A DNA stretch of 64,000 bases from Membranipora membranacea (taxonomy: Eukaryota; Bryozoa; Gymnolaemata; Cheilostomatida; Membraniporidae), in contig OU612066.1 of NCBI GenBank assembly GCA_914767715.1, forward strand, positions 30,108,283 to 30,172,282. Direction: 5' to 3'. The position numbers and the translations under genes are program-made. This document shows positions 50,501 through 61,259 of this stretch, piece by piece. Within the stretch, counting starts at the first letter, position 1. Each line of letters begins with the position of its first letter. The notes below the pieces were generated by a model. That model searched no databases and was not told where the DNA came from. It saw only the letters and a list, made by a program, of their open reading frames with translations.

Positions 50501-53500
50501 TTACACTAGGATATACAGGTGATAACATTCCGCAAGTCTAGATCAGGATACATGTGAAATCAAAATCAGCAACAATTCATGTATGCATACTAGGCCTACT
50601 GATATAATGTCAACTAATCACAAGTTGTGGGGGGGAGGGTGGGGGACAGCAAAAACTAAGCCTAAAACCAGGATTTATTGGTGATAACATTCTGTAGAGA
50701 TATTTATATGCAAACACAAATTCAAACAATACTCCTCAAAACAATGCGCTGAGTCGTTCATGATACCAAAAAATTATACATCAGGTGACACTGAAGGCCA
50801 ACACAGAAGTCTAGATCAGAATACATGTGACATCAAATTCAGCAACAATTCATGTATTCAGGCCTAGGAGGTGGCTCAGTTGGTTAGAGCGCCGGACTTC
50901 AACACGCAAGTGTTGAAGGTCGTGGGTTCGAATCCCACTGCAGTCCATCTTCTACTGGGGATTGGTTGGTCCCCCAGGTGTGTTCCGACCTGCCTGCAAA
51001 CAGAGAGCGAATTGGCGCAGATATTGCGGCCTCGCTAATAAGGCAATAATATTTCGCCGCCCATGCCTCGGGATGGGCGAGTGATATGACATTGGATTTT
51101 TTATGTATGCATACTACTGATCCAATTCCAACTATTCATGAGTTGGGGGAGGGGAGGGGGGGGGGGGCAGCAAAAGAAATTGTCACAAAACCATTCGCTG
51201 AGTCAATTACTAAATCGATAGAAATCAGACTTCACATAGGACCGCTGAACAATTTGAAATTTTGATAAAATGATAGCATAGCCCATCCCTAACAGTAAAA
51301 TGTATTGACGCTATATGTTGCTACGACAATGCGCAATGTGACCATAGTGTTGCGCAGACAACGAGTGTGTTACTCATTTGACAGTATACTAACCGAGGAG
51401 GTGCTATCAGCGCTTATTTGTCGTTTCATGGCTGGAGTGCACTCTATACCACCATCAGTCTCTATATCACCTTCAGTCTCAACCACAGTCTGAAGAAGAA
51501 GAAAATTTCAATCACACATTGATAATTTTGGAGAGTTTGTAGCTAAGGTATCTTGAAGCTAAGGTATTTTATATCTAGGTTTTTTTCGGACATTTACCCC
51601 ATGACCTACGCAACAAATTCAAGCCAAAAATAAACATCACATTGCATATTTTACATTTCATAGACACCATTCTGTGTTAGAGTCATATAACGCTCTTGAG
51701 TAGCTATAACGTCCCGTCTAGAGTGATTTTGAAGTTTATGGAACACAGTGGTAAAGAGCTTTTAAGTACAAAATAGCCAAGTTGATCTTTGGACAGATGG
51801 TTGGTAAACATATATTATATTGCTGGCGTCTGGACTACTTACTGCATTACGAAAATATAAACCGGGTTGCAAACAAGGCTAATACAATTATTATTTTCAG
51901 AGCAGCAAAAACTTCAATATGTTGGTACATAAAGCTAGTACATCTACAAGCAGAACAGGCCAAGAACTAGGTCTCCATATTATATGTGGTTTTATTGTTC
52001 TACAAACTAAATGCATAATAGTACAATCACCCAGTTACAAACAATAAATGGATGCCAGAAATGTTCTCATCAAAAGCTGGCAGATTAGTGGTGACTAATT
52101 ATACTGAAAACAAAATGCAAATCTTATCAAATCACTCAGATACTAGCAACAATAAGACGCCAGAAATTTTGTCACCAAATTCTGGGCAGATTATGGTGGT
52201 GTAATTTTTCAGTAAACTGAAAGCAAAACTAATCCAATAACTCAGGTACTGTAGCAACAACGGGACGCCAAAAACTTGGTCACCAAATTCTGACAGAATA
52301 TAGAGGGGTTATTCTACTGAAAACAAAATGCAAGTCTTATCAAATCACTCAAATACTAGCAACAATGAGACGCCAGAAACTTTGCCACCAAATTCTGGGC
52401 AGATTATGGTGGTGTAATTGTTCAGTAAACTAAATGCAAAACTTATCCAATCACTCTGGTACTAGCAACAATGGGACGTTAGAAACATTGTCACCAAAAG
52501 CTGGCGGATTAGTATTGGCATAATTGCACTGACGACAACACAACAATCACGAGCGATTGCATGTCCAGAACTCTTGTCATAAAAATCAGACAGATAATTT
52601 TGTGAACCAAGAGGCAATCAAACTCATGGTGATATAATGATTATGAACCTAAGTGGCAAATTGTATTTAGAAAATTTGGTGCTGGGATTATTAGTTTCTT
52701 GTAGTTTTTTCCCAGAATGCATCATGTCAGACCAGCAAGCAAGCATGCATATTCAAGTTGCAACCACAAGCAGGCAAAGCAGTTAGCACATCTGGCACAG
52801 CAAAAAAATACAGAGCAAGCGACACATTTACCACAGTACTATTTCTAAATCACACCACACTAACTTACTTAGTCAATATCATCACCAAAAAAGGTCTGAA
52901 ATACGTAGTCAATTATATGTAGCAAGCAATTTATTCATTTCCGACAATTCATGAGCCAGAAGATAACATAGCTCCACATGAGAATTTGGCCGATGACTCA
53001 TTCCAAAGATTGATAGTGAAATAGCATACCAATGTTATCATTTTTTGGCCTCAACACAGGGTATCAAATGAGGGGTAAAAGTTAATTTTCAATCTCATCT
53101 GGTTGTAATCATTCTAACCCATACATACCTTGGGTGTCCCTGAGGTGTCCCTGGGGTGTCCCTGGGGTGTCCCTGGGGTGTGCAAAATCTCGGTTACAGG
53201 GGTTCTGAACAGAGCTTCAACAGAAGGGGTGTAATTCTTAGCAGCTGGAGTTCTCTGTTGAGTCTGATGAGGTGTCAGGAATCTGCTCAGTATAATACTC
53301 TGTTTGATATCTGAGAGCGGCTTCTCATCCTCGGAGTCACTGCTCGATCCTCTGTACACTCCTCTAAATAGTTACGCTGCAAAAAATTAGATACGTTTTT
53401 GAAATCACAGGATGTGAAGTAAAAATAATGGTGAAATTGTTGAAGTAATAAATTGGTGTGCAGAAATTAGAACACCATGTAACAGTAAGTTGGTGAAAAA

Positions 53501-54868
53501 TGACTTGCTGGTAGCCATTTATTGTACGCTGTTTATTGAATATAATCATGCTATGTTTGTCGACCAAAATTGATGCACAACTCCAAAATATGATGGATGT
53601 ACATATAAACACCGAAACAGCGCTAACTGACATTACCATGACTCTATCACAAAAGTGAGCAAAGCAAACAAACTCAAGAGGGTTAGGTCTGAAGTGATGC
53701 AACAGTATCAAATGCCCAATTTGATGGTTTTGTTCAAGAAGTTCACGAGAAATAGCGATAGGCCTCATAGGTAATGAATACTAGGTGCTAGACATTGAGT
53801 CTTGAGGAGATTAAGGCCAGTTTTGCAGCCGATTTTGTATTACAATAACCGCACCTCCCTTGCTTCTATAATAGGCCATTACAGAAGTCTAAATCAGAGT
53901 ACTCAATGTGACATCCAAATTAGGGATAGTTTATTTATCCCGACTACTGAGCAAATATCAACAACTCACAAGGTGGATTAAAAAGGCTTACTGTGAAAGA
54001 TCATTCACTATATGCATCATACATTATTTACCATCTTAGACTCACAAGAATGATCAACAACAGGACACATACATCAAATGAGCATAGGTGTTTTCTATTG
54101 CCTACATATGTTATGAACTAGTTTGCCAGTGGATAGAAAATTTGCCAACTGCTTCATCAATAAAACAGGGTCATCCACAGTCAGAAACTGTAGTAGGCCT
54201 ACTGTTAGTGTCTACAAGACCACATTCATCACAACCATATTCCAAAGTGAGTGTGAGACCAATGAACTAAAGGTTTAGTTCATTGGTGAGACTTCAGTCA
54301 GCTACTAAGCTCATTGACTACCAATCCAGAGTGAGCAATGCAGAGAGTAAGGTAACGTAAAGATCAGCCATAATAAGCAATGAGAAATGCATGTCTAACT
54401 GGGAGTGAGTGGTGACAAGTGAAACTTTTAGTCTACAAGTCCACTAGTCAACCCATCCCTTACTCACTCGATCCTTGACCCAACCAAGTAACATTGTGTC
54501 TAGTCCCATAAGATCATGTTACAAGATATACAGCCCGTTTAGAGTCTAATATAGTGACCATAGACCATAGTATTATCATCTACTCACTAACTCAAAGCCT
54601 ACTACACTTGTGGTTGACTAACACTTTTGGGATAAAACATCGGGTCCAAAAAATAAGTTACAATTTCAACTCATCCTAACATTGGATGCTGAGAGAATGG
54701 CAATAATATCACTTGAAATATGTTTAGACAACTTACCTCACTCTCTGAGTCAGCTTCAGAATCACTGTCAGCAAAGAAAAGCTGTAAATCGTTATCAACA
54801 TGGTGAAACTTGCTAGTAGGAGAGAAAAAATGTATCCTTTCTCCCAGTTCAACATGTTTATACCACAC
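47590..54868 (-). CDS. Gene-like cargo: disordered Ser/Pro/Lys-rich protein, multi-exon, unknown
   Basis: Exons on the minus strand: about 54868-54737 (ending ADSDSEADSESE, GTAAGT donor), 53363-53129 (SDSEDEKPLSDI, SRFLTPHQTQQRTPAAKNYT, LFRTPVTEILHTPGTP), 51489-51394 (VETEGDIETDGG, MKRQISADSTSS), 50319-50143 (RRLIQPKKKSKQ, VKPKPPHTTTRGRA), 49748-49644 (APVPAPRQSLISKQ) and perhaps a last exon ending at 47590 or nearby. The three exons 51489-49644 are each phase 0 at both ends with good acceptors. Join 54737 to 53363 does not keep frame, so an exon is missing or the first is unrelated. No ATG is seen at the 5' end. TP dipeptides and basic clusters suggest a phosphorylated nuclear protein, but I do not recognise the family. 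It lies wholly between the two LTRs. Confidence 0.5.
50862..51095 (+). repeat. tRNA-derived SINE, family 1 (copy b)
   Basis: The head is a clear tRNA relative: GGTGGCTCAGTTGGTTAGAG (A box) and GTGGGTTCGAATCCCAC (B box and T arm). Its ends do not pair as an acceptor stem, so it is not a functional tRNA. The central block CCAGGTGTGTTCCGACCTGC and following sequence match copy a at 19,069. Inside a cargo intron. Confidence 0.8.
52030..52530. repeat. Tandem repeat, 106-bp unit, about 4.5 copies
   Basis: Units begin near 52,053, 52,159, 52,267, 52,372 and 52,478 (GCCAGAAA...GTCACCAAATTCTG...ACTAGCAACAA). Units 1 and 3 share ACTGAAAACAAAATGCAA, units 2 and 4 share TTATGGTGGTGTAATT, which suggests a dimer expansion. 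In a cargo intron. Confidence 0.85.
53130..53185 (-). repeat. 11-bp coding minisatellite
   Basis: Minus-strand units CACCCCAGGGA (about 4 copies) at the 3' end of the 53363-53129 exon. The unit length is not a multiple of three, so each added copy changes the frame. Confidence 0.75.
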
Positions 54869-55081
54869 TAACTTATCTATGAGTTACCCTAGAAACATGT
54901 TAGCACAGATGTGAAATTTTATTCTCTTTCTATTGGTTGAATCTATTTTAGCATTAGGTAACCCTAGATACAAGATTTCTAAAGTTAAACAGTAGGGTAT
55001 TCCCTGTTGACTTTTCTCGCAGGCGACAGGGGGCAGCTCCTAAAATCTGGACGAGAAATCTCGCCCATGACATACAAAGGG

Positions 55082-55936
55082 TTAATTCTTTTGATTGTTT
55101 CGGGATGAGCGTGGACACTCTCTGGAAATATGGCCTTTACCTTTGCACTCATAACAGACTATGTCTGGACAGTCTAAATATGTGTGCGAGTAACTTCCAC
55201 ATTCAAAACAATGTCGAGAATTGGTGTCACGACTGTCTGTCTGTCAGAATGGGAATAGGCAACTTTCTGTTCAATGGGATCTGGGACTTGTGAATTCGGC
55301 TGTTCCAACTTTTTGTCTGTCGGCTCGGCAGCTGTATCACGCCACGACAAAATCAGACAGGTAGAATCCCAATCAAGGTCATCTTTTGCCATCAATTCAC
55401 GCCTTAACGCCTTCAGGCCTTAAAGTACAATCCTGTAGGCCATTAACAGCAATTACTTGGGCTAGGGTTTTCCTAATTCTATCTAATTCTCTATTATACC
55501 CTGCATTAATATCTGGCGCAAATGAACTGTCTGTGGATTTAAATATACCTGCGGTACGGGACAAATGTTCCACACATCTTATATAGTCCCTACAATCTTT
55601 ACCCGTCTGTTGACGAGCACTATTAAAGTTCCATAATTTAACATTCAAGGATTCTTCCCTCTCGTAAGTGTTTTTTAATACCTGCAAAACCGGGGCATAG
55701 GTCAGCTCTTCACTTGCAATATCAATTCCTTGAGCCTGTAATGCCTGAAAGTCTTCACTACTGATTGCCTTCAATATGCACACAATTTCATTTCATCATC
55801 AAATACATTAACTTCCGTTTCTTGTGAGGAAACGGTCACCGTTTTAGTACCACGGTTACAAATTTCAAATCTAACTGCAACAGTAAACCTGTCTAAGAAT
55901 AACTTCCATGATCCACATACATTCTGGTCAGATTAA
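55082..55936 (-). pseudogene. Broken gag of the LTR element
   Basis: On the minus strand a capsid-like part begins with WKLFLDRFTVAVRF. After a frameshift in a TGTGTG run it continues with LKAISSEDFQAL, NFNSARQQTGKDCRDYI and VEHLSRTAG, stops near 55,397, and is followed in other frames by two zinc knuckles of the C-x2-C-x4-H-x4-C type: CFECGSYSHTYLDC and CYECKGKGHISREC (about 55,205-55,110). A CAGA-repeat slip lies just before the knuckles. The order capsid then two knuckles fits Gag of Ty3/Gypsy or BEL/Pao elements. It cannot make an intact Gag. Confidence 0.8.
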
Positions 55937-56164
55937 TTTTGAGGGTGGGGAAATCGCGGGATTTCATAGCCATAGGGAACTTTGGGGGTTTAATTTACTT
56001 TGTTTGTCTTGAGTATGTCACCTCGACACTCCCACAACAAATACACCAGAATCACAACGATATCACTATCCAGCAATATTATAACCACTGAACTTCACAA
56101 CAAATAACTAACCACTAACAAAAGCCTAACTCGTCACACACCAACTAACTCACTAACCACTAAC

Positions 56165-56250
56165 TCGCACCCACACACACACACACACACACACACTCGC
56201 ACAACACACACACTCGCACACACACACAACCCACGCACACAAAACTAACT
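56165..56250. repeat. CA microsatellite
   Basis: Interrupted (CA)n with ACTCGCAC units, in the leader between 5' LTR and gag. Confidence 0.9.
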
Positions 56251-56380
56251 CGCCACACGCACCTCCACTAGCTTTCTTCACGCAAATCCACTAGCCGTAG
56301 CTCAAGTCACACACACACCCTGCGTCTACCTGCTACTCTTCAAGCTGAATAGAAACAGTACTAGGTATTATCACTTACAT

Positions 56381-56398
56381 TGTTAGCCGACTGCGCCA
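56381..56398 (-). other. Primer-binding-site candidate
   Basis: The minus strand reads TGGCGCAGTCGGCTAACA directly after the 5' LTR. TGG at this exact position is what a tRNA 3'-CCA primer needs. The tRNA species was not determined. Confidence 0.6.
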
Positions 56399-56576
56399 TG
56401 TAAGGTTAGCACATATATTGTTATACACATAGAATGCCCGCAAGAGTGATAATCATATACAACCACACACCTTGGAGTCCTAGATATAAGAGCGCTCCTA
56501 TAAGTATCGTAGTTCCCGCCTTGTGATGTCACAACCTCAGGTCACTATGCAAATTCAAGAGCAGACAAGTCTCACA
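56399..56576 (-). repeat. 5' LTR (178 bp)
   Basis: TG...CA ends, same length as the other LTR and 175 of 178 positions equal. Followed by AGCCT. Confidence 0.9.
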
Positions 56577-56880
56577 AGCCTGAACTGGTATATGACCAAA
56601 GACTAGAATGTTTACACATTCCGAGGCTTTGCGTCTTCCTTTTGACATGTCCTATGCCCATTTTCTCAAGATTGTTGCCAAGGAGTCTCATCCTCTTTTT
56701 AGTAAGTTTTGTTTTACAGTTTTACCAGAACATTCTCTTGAGCAAAATGTATTTTCAAACCCAAGCTATGACTCATCAAGACAACAGACTGATTTACAAG
56801 GAATAACCTTAAGTTGCTCTCTTCACACTTTTTCACCACAAATGCAACACCATCGCATTGCATTTTTGATGATGACTGAA
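56577..56880 (+). pseudogene. LINE RT C-terminal fragment, right half (interrupted)
   Basis: Directly continues the frame broken at 45,069: PELVYDQRLECLHIPRL, the usual 'L.Y..RL..L..P.L' end block of LINE reverse transcriptases. Degenerates after about 56,640. Confidence 0.7.
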
Positions 56881-57149
56881 TGAAATAAATTAAATCCATT
56901 CCAATCCTATCCAAATCCAACCTTGGAAATAAAATCAGTTAATATCATAATTATGGTATTTTTATTGTAATGTGACTGTGTTATTAATCCTTTAAATCTT
57001 CCAGAAATAGAAAAATGATAGCACGTTTCATACCATTGTCCTTCATTCCCACAGTCATATTAATTGGTCACAGCTTCTGCCATCCTAACTCGCTTACATG
57101 TAACCTCTTGTGAACATTGAAGAATAAGTCGGATCAATAACATCAACCC

Positions 57150-57285
57150 AATCATCTAGTGTGCCTGACCCGGAGACCACCACATCAAAGTCTCTAACGT
57201 GGGAGGCCCAGGTTCAAATCCCCGCCGGGGCAAATCTTTTCTTTTCGTCATGATGGAAATCGAAAGGATTCCATTCGAATTGTCC
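57150..57285 (+). repeat. tRNA-derived SINE, family 2 (copy b)
   Basis: B box CAGGTTCAAATCCCCGCCGG, then GGGGCAAATCTTTTC and CGTCATGATGGAAATCG, parallel to the minus-strand copies at 17,200 and 58,140. Confidence 0.6.
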
Positions 57286-58139
57286 GCTCACAATTTTTGT
57301 AAACACGGAAAACTCTTAGTAATGAGTATGATGACCCGACAAAATACTAATGTTCAACTCTTCTGTGTTGTACCATACCCTACGTTATATTTTGTGCAAT
57401 CTTTTAATATTGGCAGCAACTGCATAAATAGAAAACATCAGCTAAACTATGCTAGCAGAATTATCAGAAAACTTTGGTACTAATAAAAATGTACAACATC
57501 GCTCACTAGTTGAGCGAGGAATTACTTTGTATCAATTGTCCTACATGCCTAAGTGGAGAGAAGTGATATGTGAATGAGGCCATATTTTCCACAGAACCAC
57601 TGACTAATGAAAATAATATGCTGACTGATGCTAAAAAAACTCAAACTTGGTGTGACAGCAAGTAGTATTAGTACTGATTATTGGCATAGTCTAAACTACG
57701 CTCCTTGTGATTATTGAGAGTGAATGGCTCTCAGCTATTTCTATTTGTAATCCAAAGATGCTCTGAGCATAGAGTTAGCTCTGCATGTTATGGTATGTGG
57801 GTTGAGGGAGGCAAAGGTAAATCAACTATTGTAAGCCTGGTATATATTCATTACCTGTCTACAAAGGAGCTCTTGATGTTATACTTTATCATTCTCAGCC
57901 ATCTCAGTTATATTGTGTACTAGAAGCAATTTTGGCATTTTTCTCTCTCACTCTTGGATGGTAGTTCCCTAGTAGGTGTTGGCACTAGTACAGATAGTAT
58001 TAAAATGTTAGACTAAGACTAGTGGCAACACCTTTTAAAGTAATAAACCTTTCAATCTAATCGAGAGAGTTGAGTTTGATAGACATAATACAGGCTTCTC
58101 AGATACACAATAATTATATTGGTTGTATTTTTGCTCTTT

Positions 58140-58310
58140 AAACCAGGCCTGCATGTCATTATTATGGTTCCATGCCTCGAATGAGTGGTCCAATTTTGAT
58201 TTAGAAAATGAAAAACATCTGCCACGGCCGGGACTCGAACCCGGATCGACCGCGTCAATTGCCTTTGAAGGCATTGTGTGCAAGCCGCCACGCCGCCTAT
58301 TTGGAATAAT
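58140..58310 (-). repeat. tRNA-derived SINE, family 2 (copy c)
   Basis: The minus strand has GGCGGCGTGGCGGCTTG, an anticodon-like CCTTCAAAGG region, and B box CGGGTTCGAGTCCCGGCCG. GTGGCAGATGTTTTTCATT and a tail complementary to CATGCCTCGAATGAGTGG follow. This is the best preserved member of the family here. Confidence 0.7.
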
Positions 58311-58319
58311 TGTTTGATT

Positions 58320-60533
58320 CAACAAGCTATTTGTATTTGCGTCAAAAATTTTCATTCGGCAGAAGCGGAAGTTGACTTATTAAAGGTCATTCCCAAGTAT
58401 CGATCAAATTTAAACTGGTGTCAAATCGATCTATGGAAGCATTGGGAATAGGTCACAATGTCTTTACCTATTGATATTCACACAGTTGGAAGCTTTGGAG
58501 GCTATCACCACGAATCTCCCTAATGCTCATTTTTCTGTCAGTTAATGCCCATTGATATCTCATCTCTCATGTGTACACTGCAAGCGTTATCGTGAGAATA
58601 ACCGGTTATATATTTTAAATGAGGTACTTCCTACTTTAAATTTTCTCCGATTTAGTTCCAAAGGTTGAAATTGGTTTGTTTGTTTTCAGTCCCATCCAGT
58701 GGACAAGACAAATATAAAGCATCACATTTCAGTAGTAAGTATCTGTCGTGTAAGAGGAAAAACTCAGCACAAGTCTGAATTCCCCTTGGGAAAATCCCAA
58801 TCGGGGGGGGGGGTTGTGAGCTGATATTTAGACTGAGTCCCCAGTACTTTCAACTTCTCCTGTTCAGTCCTATTATGTCATATTATCTTTGTAATTGAGC
58901 ACAGGCCTCTCACTTGTTTCCTGGTAGTTATCTTCAAAATTTTATGAATCACTTACTTGGCAATGCTCCCAAATGATAATGATGCTACCTTGCACAGCCA
59001 TATCTATTCATTACAGGAGATCTTGCCTGGTCATCTAAATACAAACTCATTGAATACAATGTCAATCCAATTATATAATATTGACTAGAGCTGTAAAGGC
59101 TTATACTATAACTATACAATAGCAATAATGAATGTAATTTATTTAGCAGGCAGGGTTAATTACACAATAATGCTTGCTGGTTGGGTAATGATATATGGGT
59201 CAGTTTCGAACAATTCTAGAATTGTACAGAATTGTCCAACAATTCTTTGGTATGAAACACAGTGTAAAACTATCGTTCAACCAAGTATTAAAATGCCAGC
59301 ACCCTCGTACTCAGGTGCAAAAAGAAATACTTTGTCAGCAATTACCTTTTTGAAAACAAAAAATTAGCTATGTTGAAAACCAATGTGACAGAGATAAATG
59401 AAACTTGCTTCGCTTTTGAGTAACTGCAACACACTAGCATTCCCACTTGGTGCAAAATATTACTTGGGGTGTTCTCTAAAGAATTAAGTTTTACGATTCT
59501 AATGATGTTGACTTGGTCACTATACTTATGCTCCCCGGTCAGTGAATATCATGCAGGAATATAATTTAACTTGTTTCACCACTAAGAACAGATATGCGAG
59601 CTGCGACCAATTATCTGCCATATACCCTTTATCTAAATCTCACCCAAGTGATGAAAGTAAAGTTGTGTTAAAGATCACAAATATAATATTTCAATGTGCA
59701 ATGTAAGGCAAAGCTGGTCTCTAGAATTGCTCAGAAATTTATAGGTTGTGTTGTCTTTTTTAAAAGCTCCAAAATACGAATCAGGCAGGCTACACTGTCA
59801 AAACCCATAGATCTCCACTCTTTCCACACCAATACCCAGGAATTTTTACTTTATCAATAACATTTATATTTTCGATTGTATGTTGAATGTCCAGTCTGCA
59901 CCTGTATTGGTAGATACATGTTAATCTATTCCACTTGGTAAGGTCTGGCAGGCTTGATCACTGGCCCGACCATATTCCCTCCTTACTCTTGTAGTCTAGT
60001 AGTCAGTTTGGGATCTCTTATGAAGAACTTCTCAGCTGAAATCGGTCATTTCTTTCATATCCTCACTTAACATGCCAGACTCTACAGCCAAAACATGCTC
60101 ATGTAATTGGTACAAATTGCTATTGTCTTCTGAACTTCCGATCTTCAAAGTCATGTTTAGCCAAATAATCATTAGTAGCAGGATGTCCCAAAATTAAATA
60201 TTTAATCAAAATTCAGAACAGCCATTATTACCAGTTCACTATCGGCATGACTTTAGCCTGCTACAGCTTTATTCCTTTGTGACTTTTGAAAGAGGTGTGG
60301 CCTCATTGAATAACTTGTGATTGGTTAGAATGATTCCAGACTATCAATAGGAAGTATCTCTCTCTTTTTTAATATCAGGAGCTTAATATTTCCATAAAAA
60401 GTTGAACGCCTTTTATTTCATTTAAATCACTTTCTTTGTGCATCATAACACCATATGTGTATTGTCCTGAGGCGCTTTTTTGTTAGAACACAACTGCAGC
60501 AATAGCATAGCTGTATCTTCAACATCAGGTATC
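58320..60533. other. Intergenic upstream of transporter copy 5
   Basis: No exon-like frame was recognised. It contains dispersed repeat copy b (59,670-59,800) and presumably the promoter of the plus-strand transporter exon. A G run lies at 58,803-58,813. Confidence 0.35.
59670..59800 (+). repeat. Dispersed repeat, copy b
   Basis: Same block order as 42,010-42,125, with a 15-20 bp insertion in the middle. Confidence 0.55.
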
Positions 60534-60707
60534 ATGGAAGAAAGCTGGGAACAATCAACCAATGATGACGAATACAGCTCTCATCAGACTAAAAAGATGA
60601 AATCATCTTACACACGCCTTGAAATGATTATCCTATTGGTGATATTTACAGGAGAGTTCTTTGTCAACGCATGTGTGTCACTGCCTGCACCATTCCTGCC
60701 TAAAATT
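60534..60707 (+). CDS. SLC18B1-like: SLC18B1-like MFS transporter, copy 5 (first exon only)
   Basis: ATG at 60,534. A hydrophilic N-terminus (MEESWEQSTNDDEYSSHQ) leads to YTRLEMIILLVIFTGEF and the TM1 end SLPAPFLPKI, directly followed by a GTGAGT donor at 60,708. The place and phase 0 of the donor match exon 1 of copies 1, 3 and 4. No exon 2 (GW-G TM2 segment) is found up to 64,000. Intron 1 is therefore at least 3.3 kb and carries a LINE fragment, or the gene is broken. Opposite in strand to the rest of the array. Confidence 0.75.
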
Positions 60708-61259
60708 GTGAGTATAAAAAAAATAATGCTCTCCAATATGTGTTTATCAAAAATCATTTGAACACTAAGTGCAGATGCTCAATTTTGAGCGGTATCCTGG
60801 AGGCATTAAACTTACACCAGAATGGTATTTTTATAAATTTTGCTATTGTATTGTAACCTCAGTCTCTGCAGATCATCATCTCTGTTTAAAGGATACTCAA
60901 CCCATTATTTATGGTAATGGCTAAGTATACTTTTTCCAGTATAAACTTTGACAATCAGGTCAAAAACAAGGGTAGGATTATGCCAGGATTGGTATTTGTG
61001 ATTGCATTGATGAGTCCATTAATTGTCAATTTGTCAAAATTTATATGTCATGCCTGGCCCGAGTTTTTTTTTCGGGAGGGGTGTTTCTCAATCTATATAA
61101 TCAAAGAGTCTAAAACCTAAATCTTAACAACGTTGTAATAGCGTGACAGCGAATTTTGGCTATAGGTTTGCTTGATTGTTTGTTTATTTTTAGGACCTCT
61201 CATCCGAGAATGTTTACATAATAAAATACGATCGAGCTTAGAAAAAATGCCCCTTGGTA

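Larger units (their letters stand above)
45070..56576 (-). mobile_element. LTR retrotransposon, 11.5 kb, non-autonomous, with gene-like cargo
   Basis: Two 178-bp direct repeats (45,070-45,247 and 56,399-56,576) start TG, end CA and differ at three positions. A 5-bp duplication of the target flanks them. In the element's own direction (minus strand) the order is: 5' LTR, an abutting primer-binding-site candidate, a leader with a CA microsatellite, a broken gag, gene-like exons with introns, a MULE-like MITE, the polypurine tract, and the 3' LTR. No protease, RT, RNase H or integrase motif was found on either strand, so mobilisation must have been in trans. It sits inside an older LINE whose reading frame continues across the insertion. 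Confidence 0.85.

Noticed and set aside
50862-50950. Functional tRNA gene
   Set aside because: A and B boxes are good but the ends do not pair as an acceptor stem, and the sequence continues into the shared SINE body.
52030-52530. Regular repeats resembling a CRISPR array
   Set aside because: Whole 106-bp units repeat without unique spacers and the context is eukaryotic intron DNA.
54257-54286. Small palindrome ACCAATGAACTAAA with mirror
   Set aside because: 14-bp arms with a 2-bp gap. Too short to argue for an element or regulatory role.
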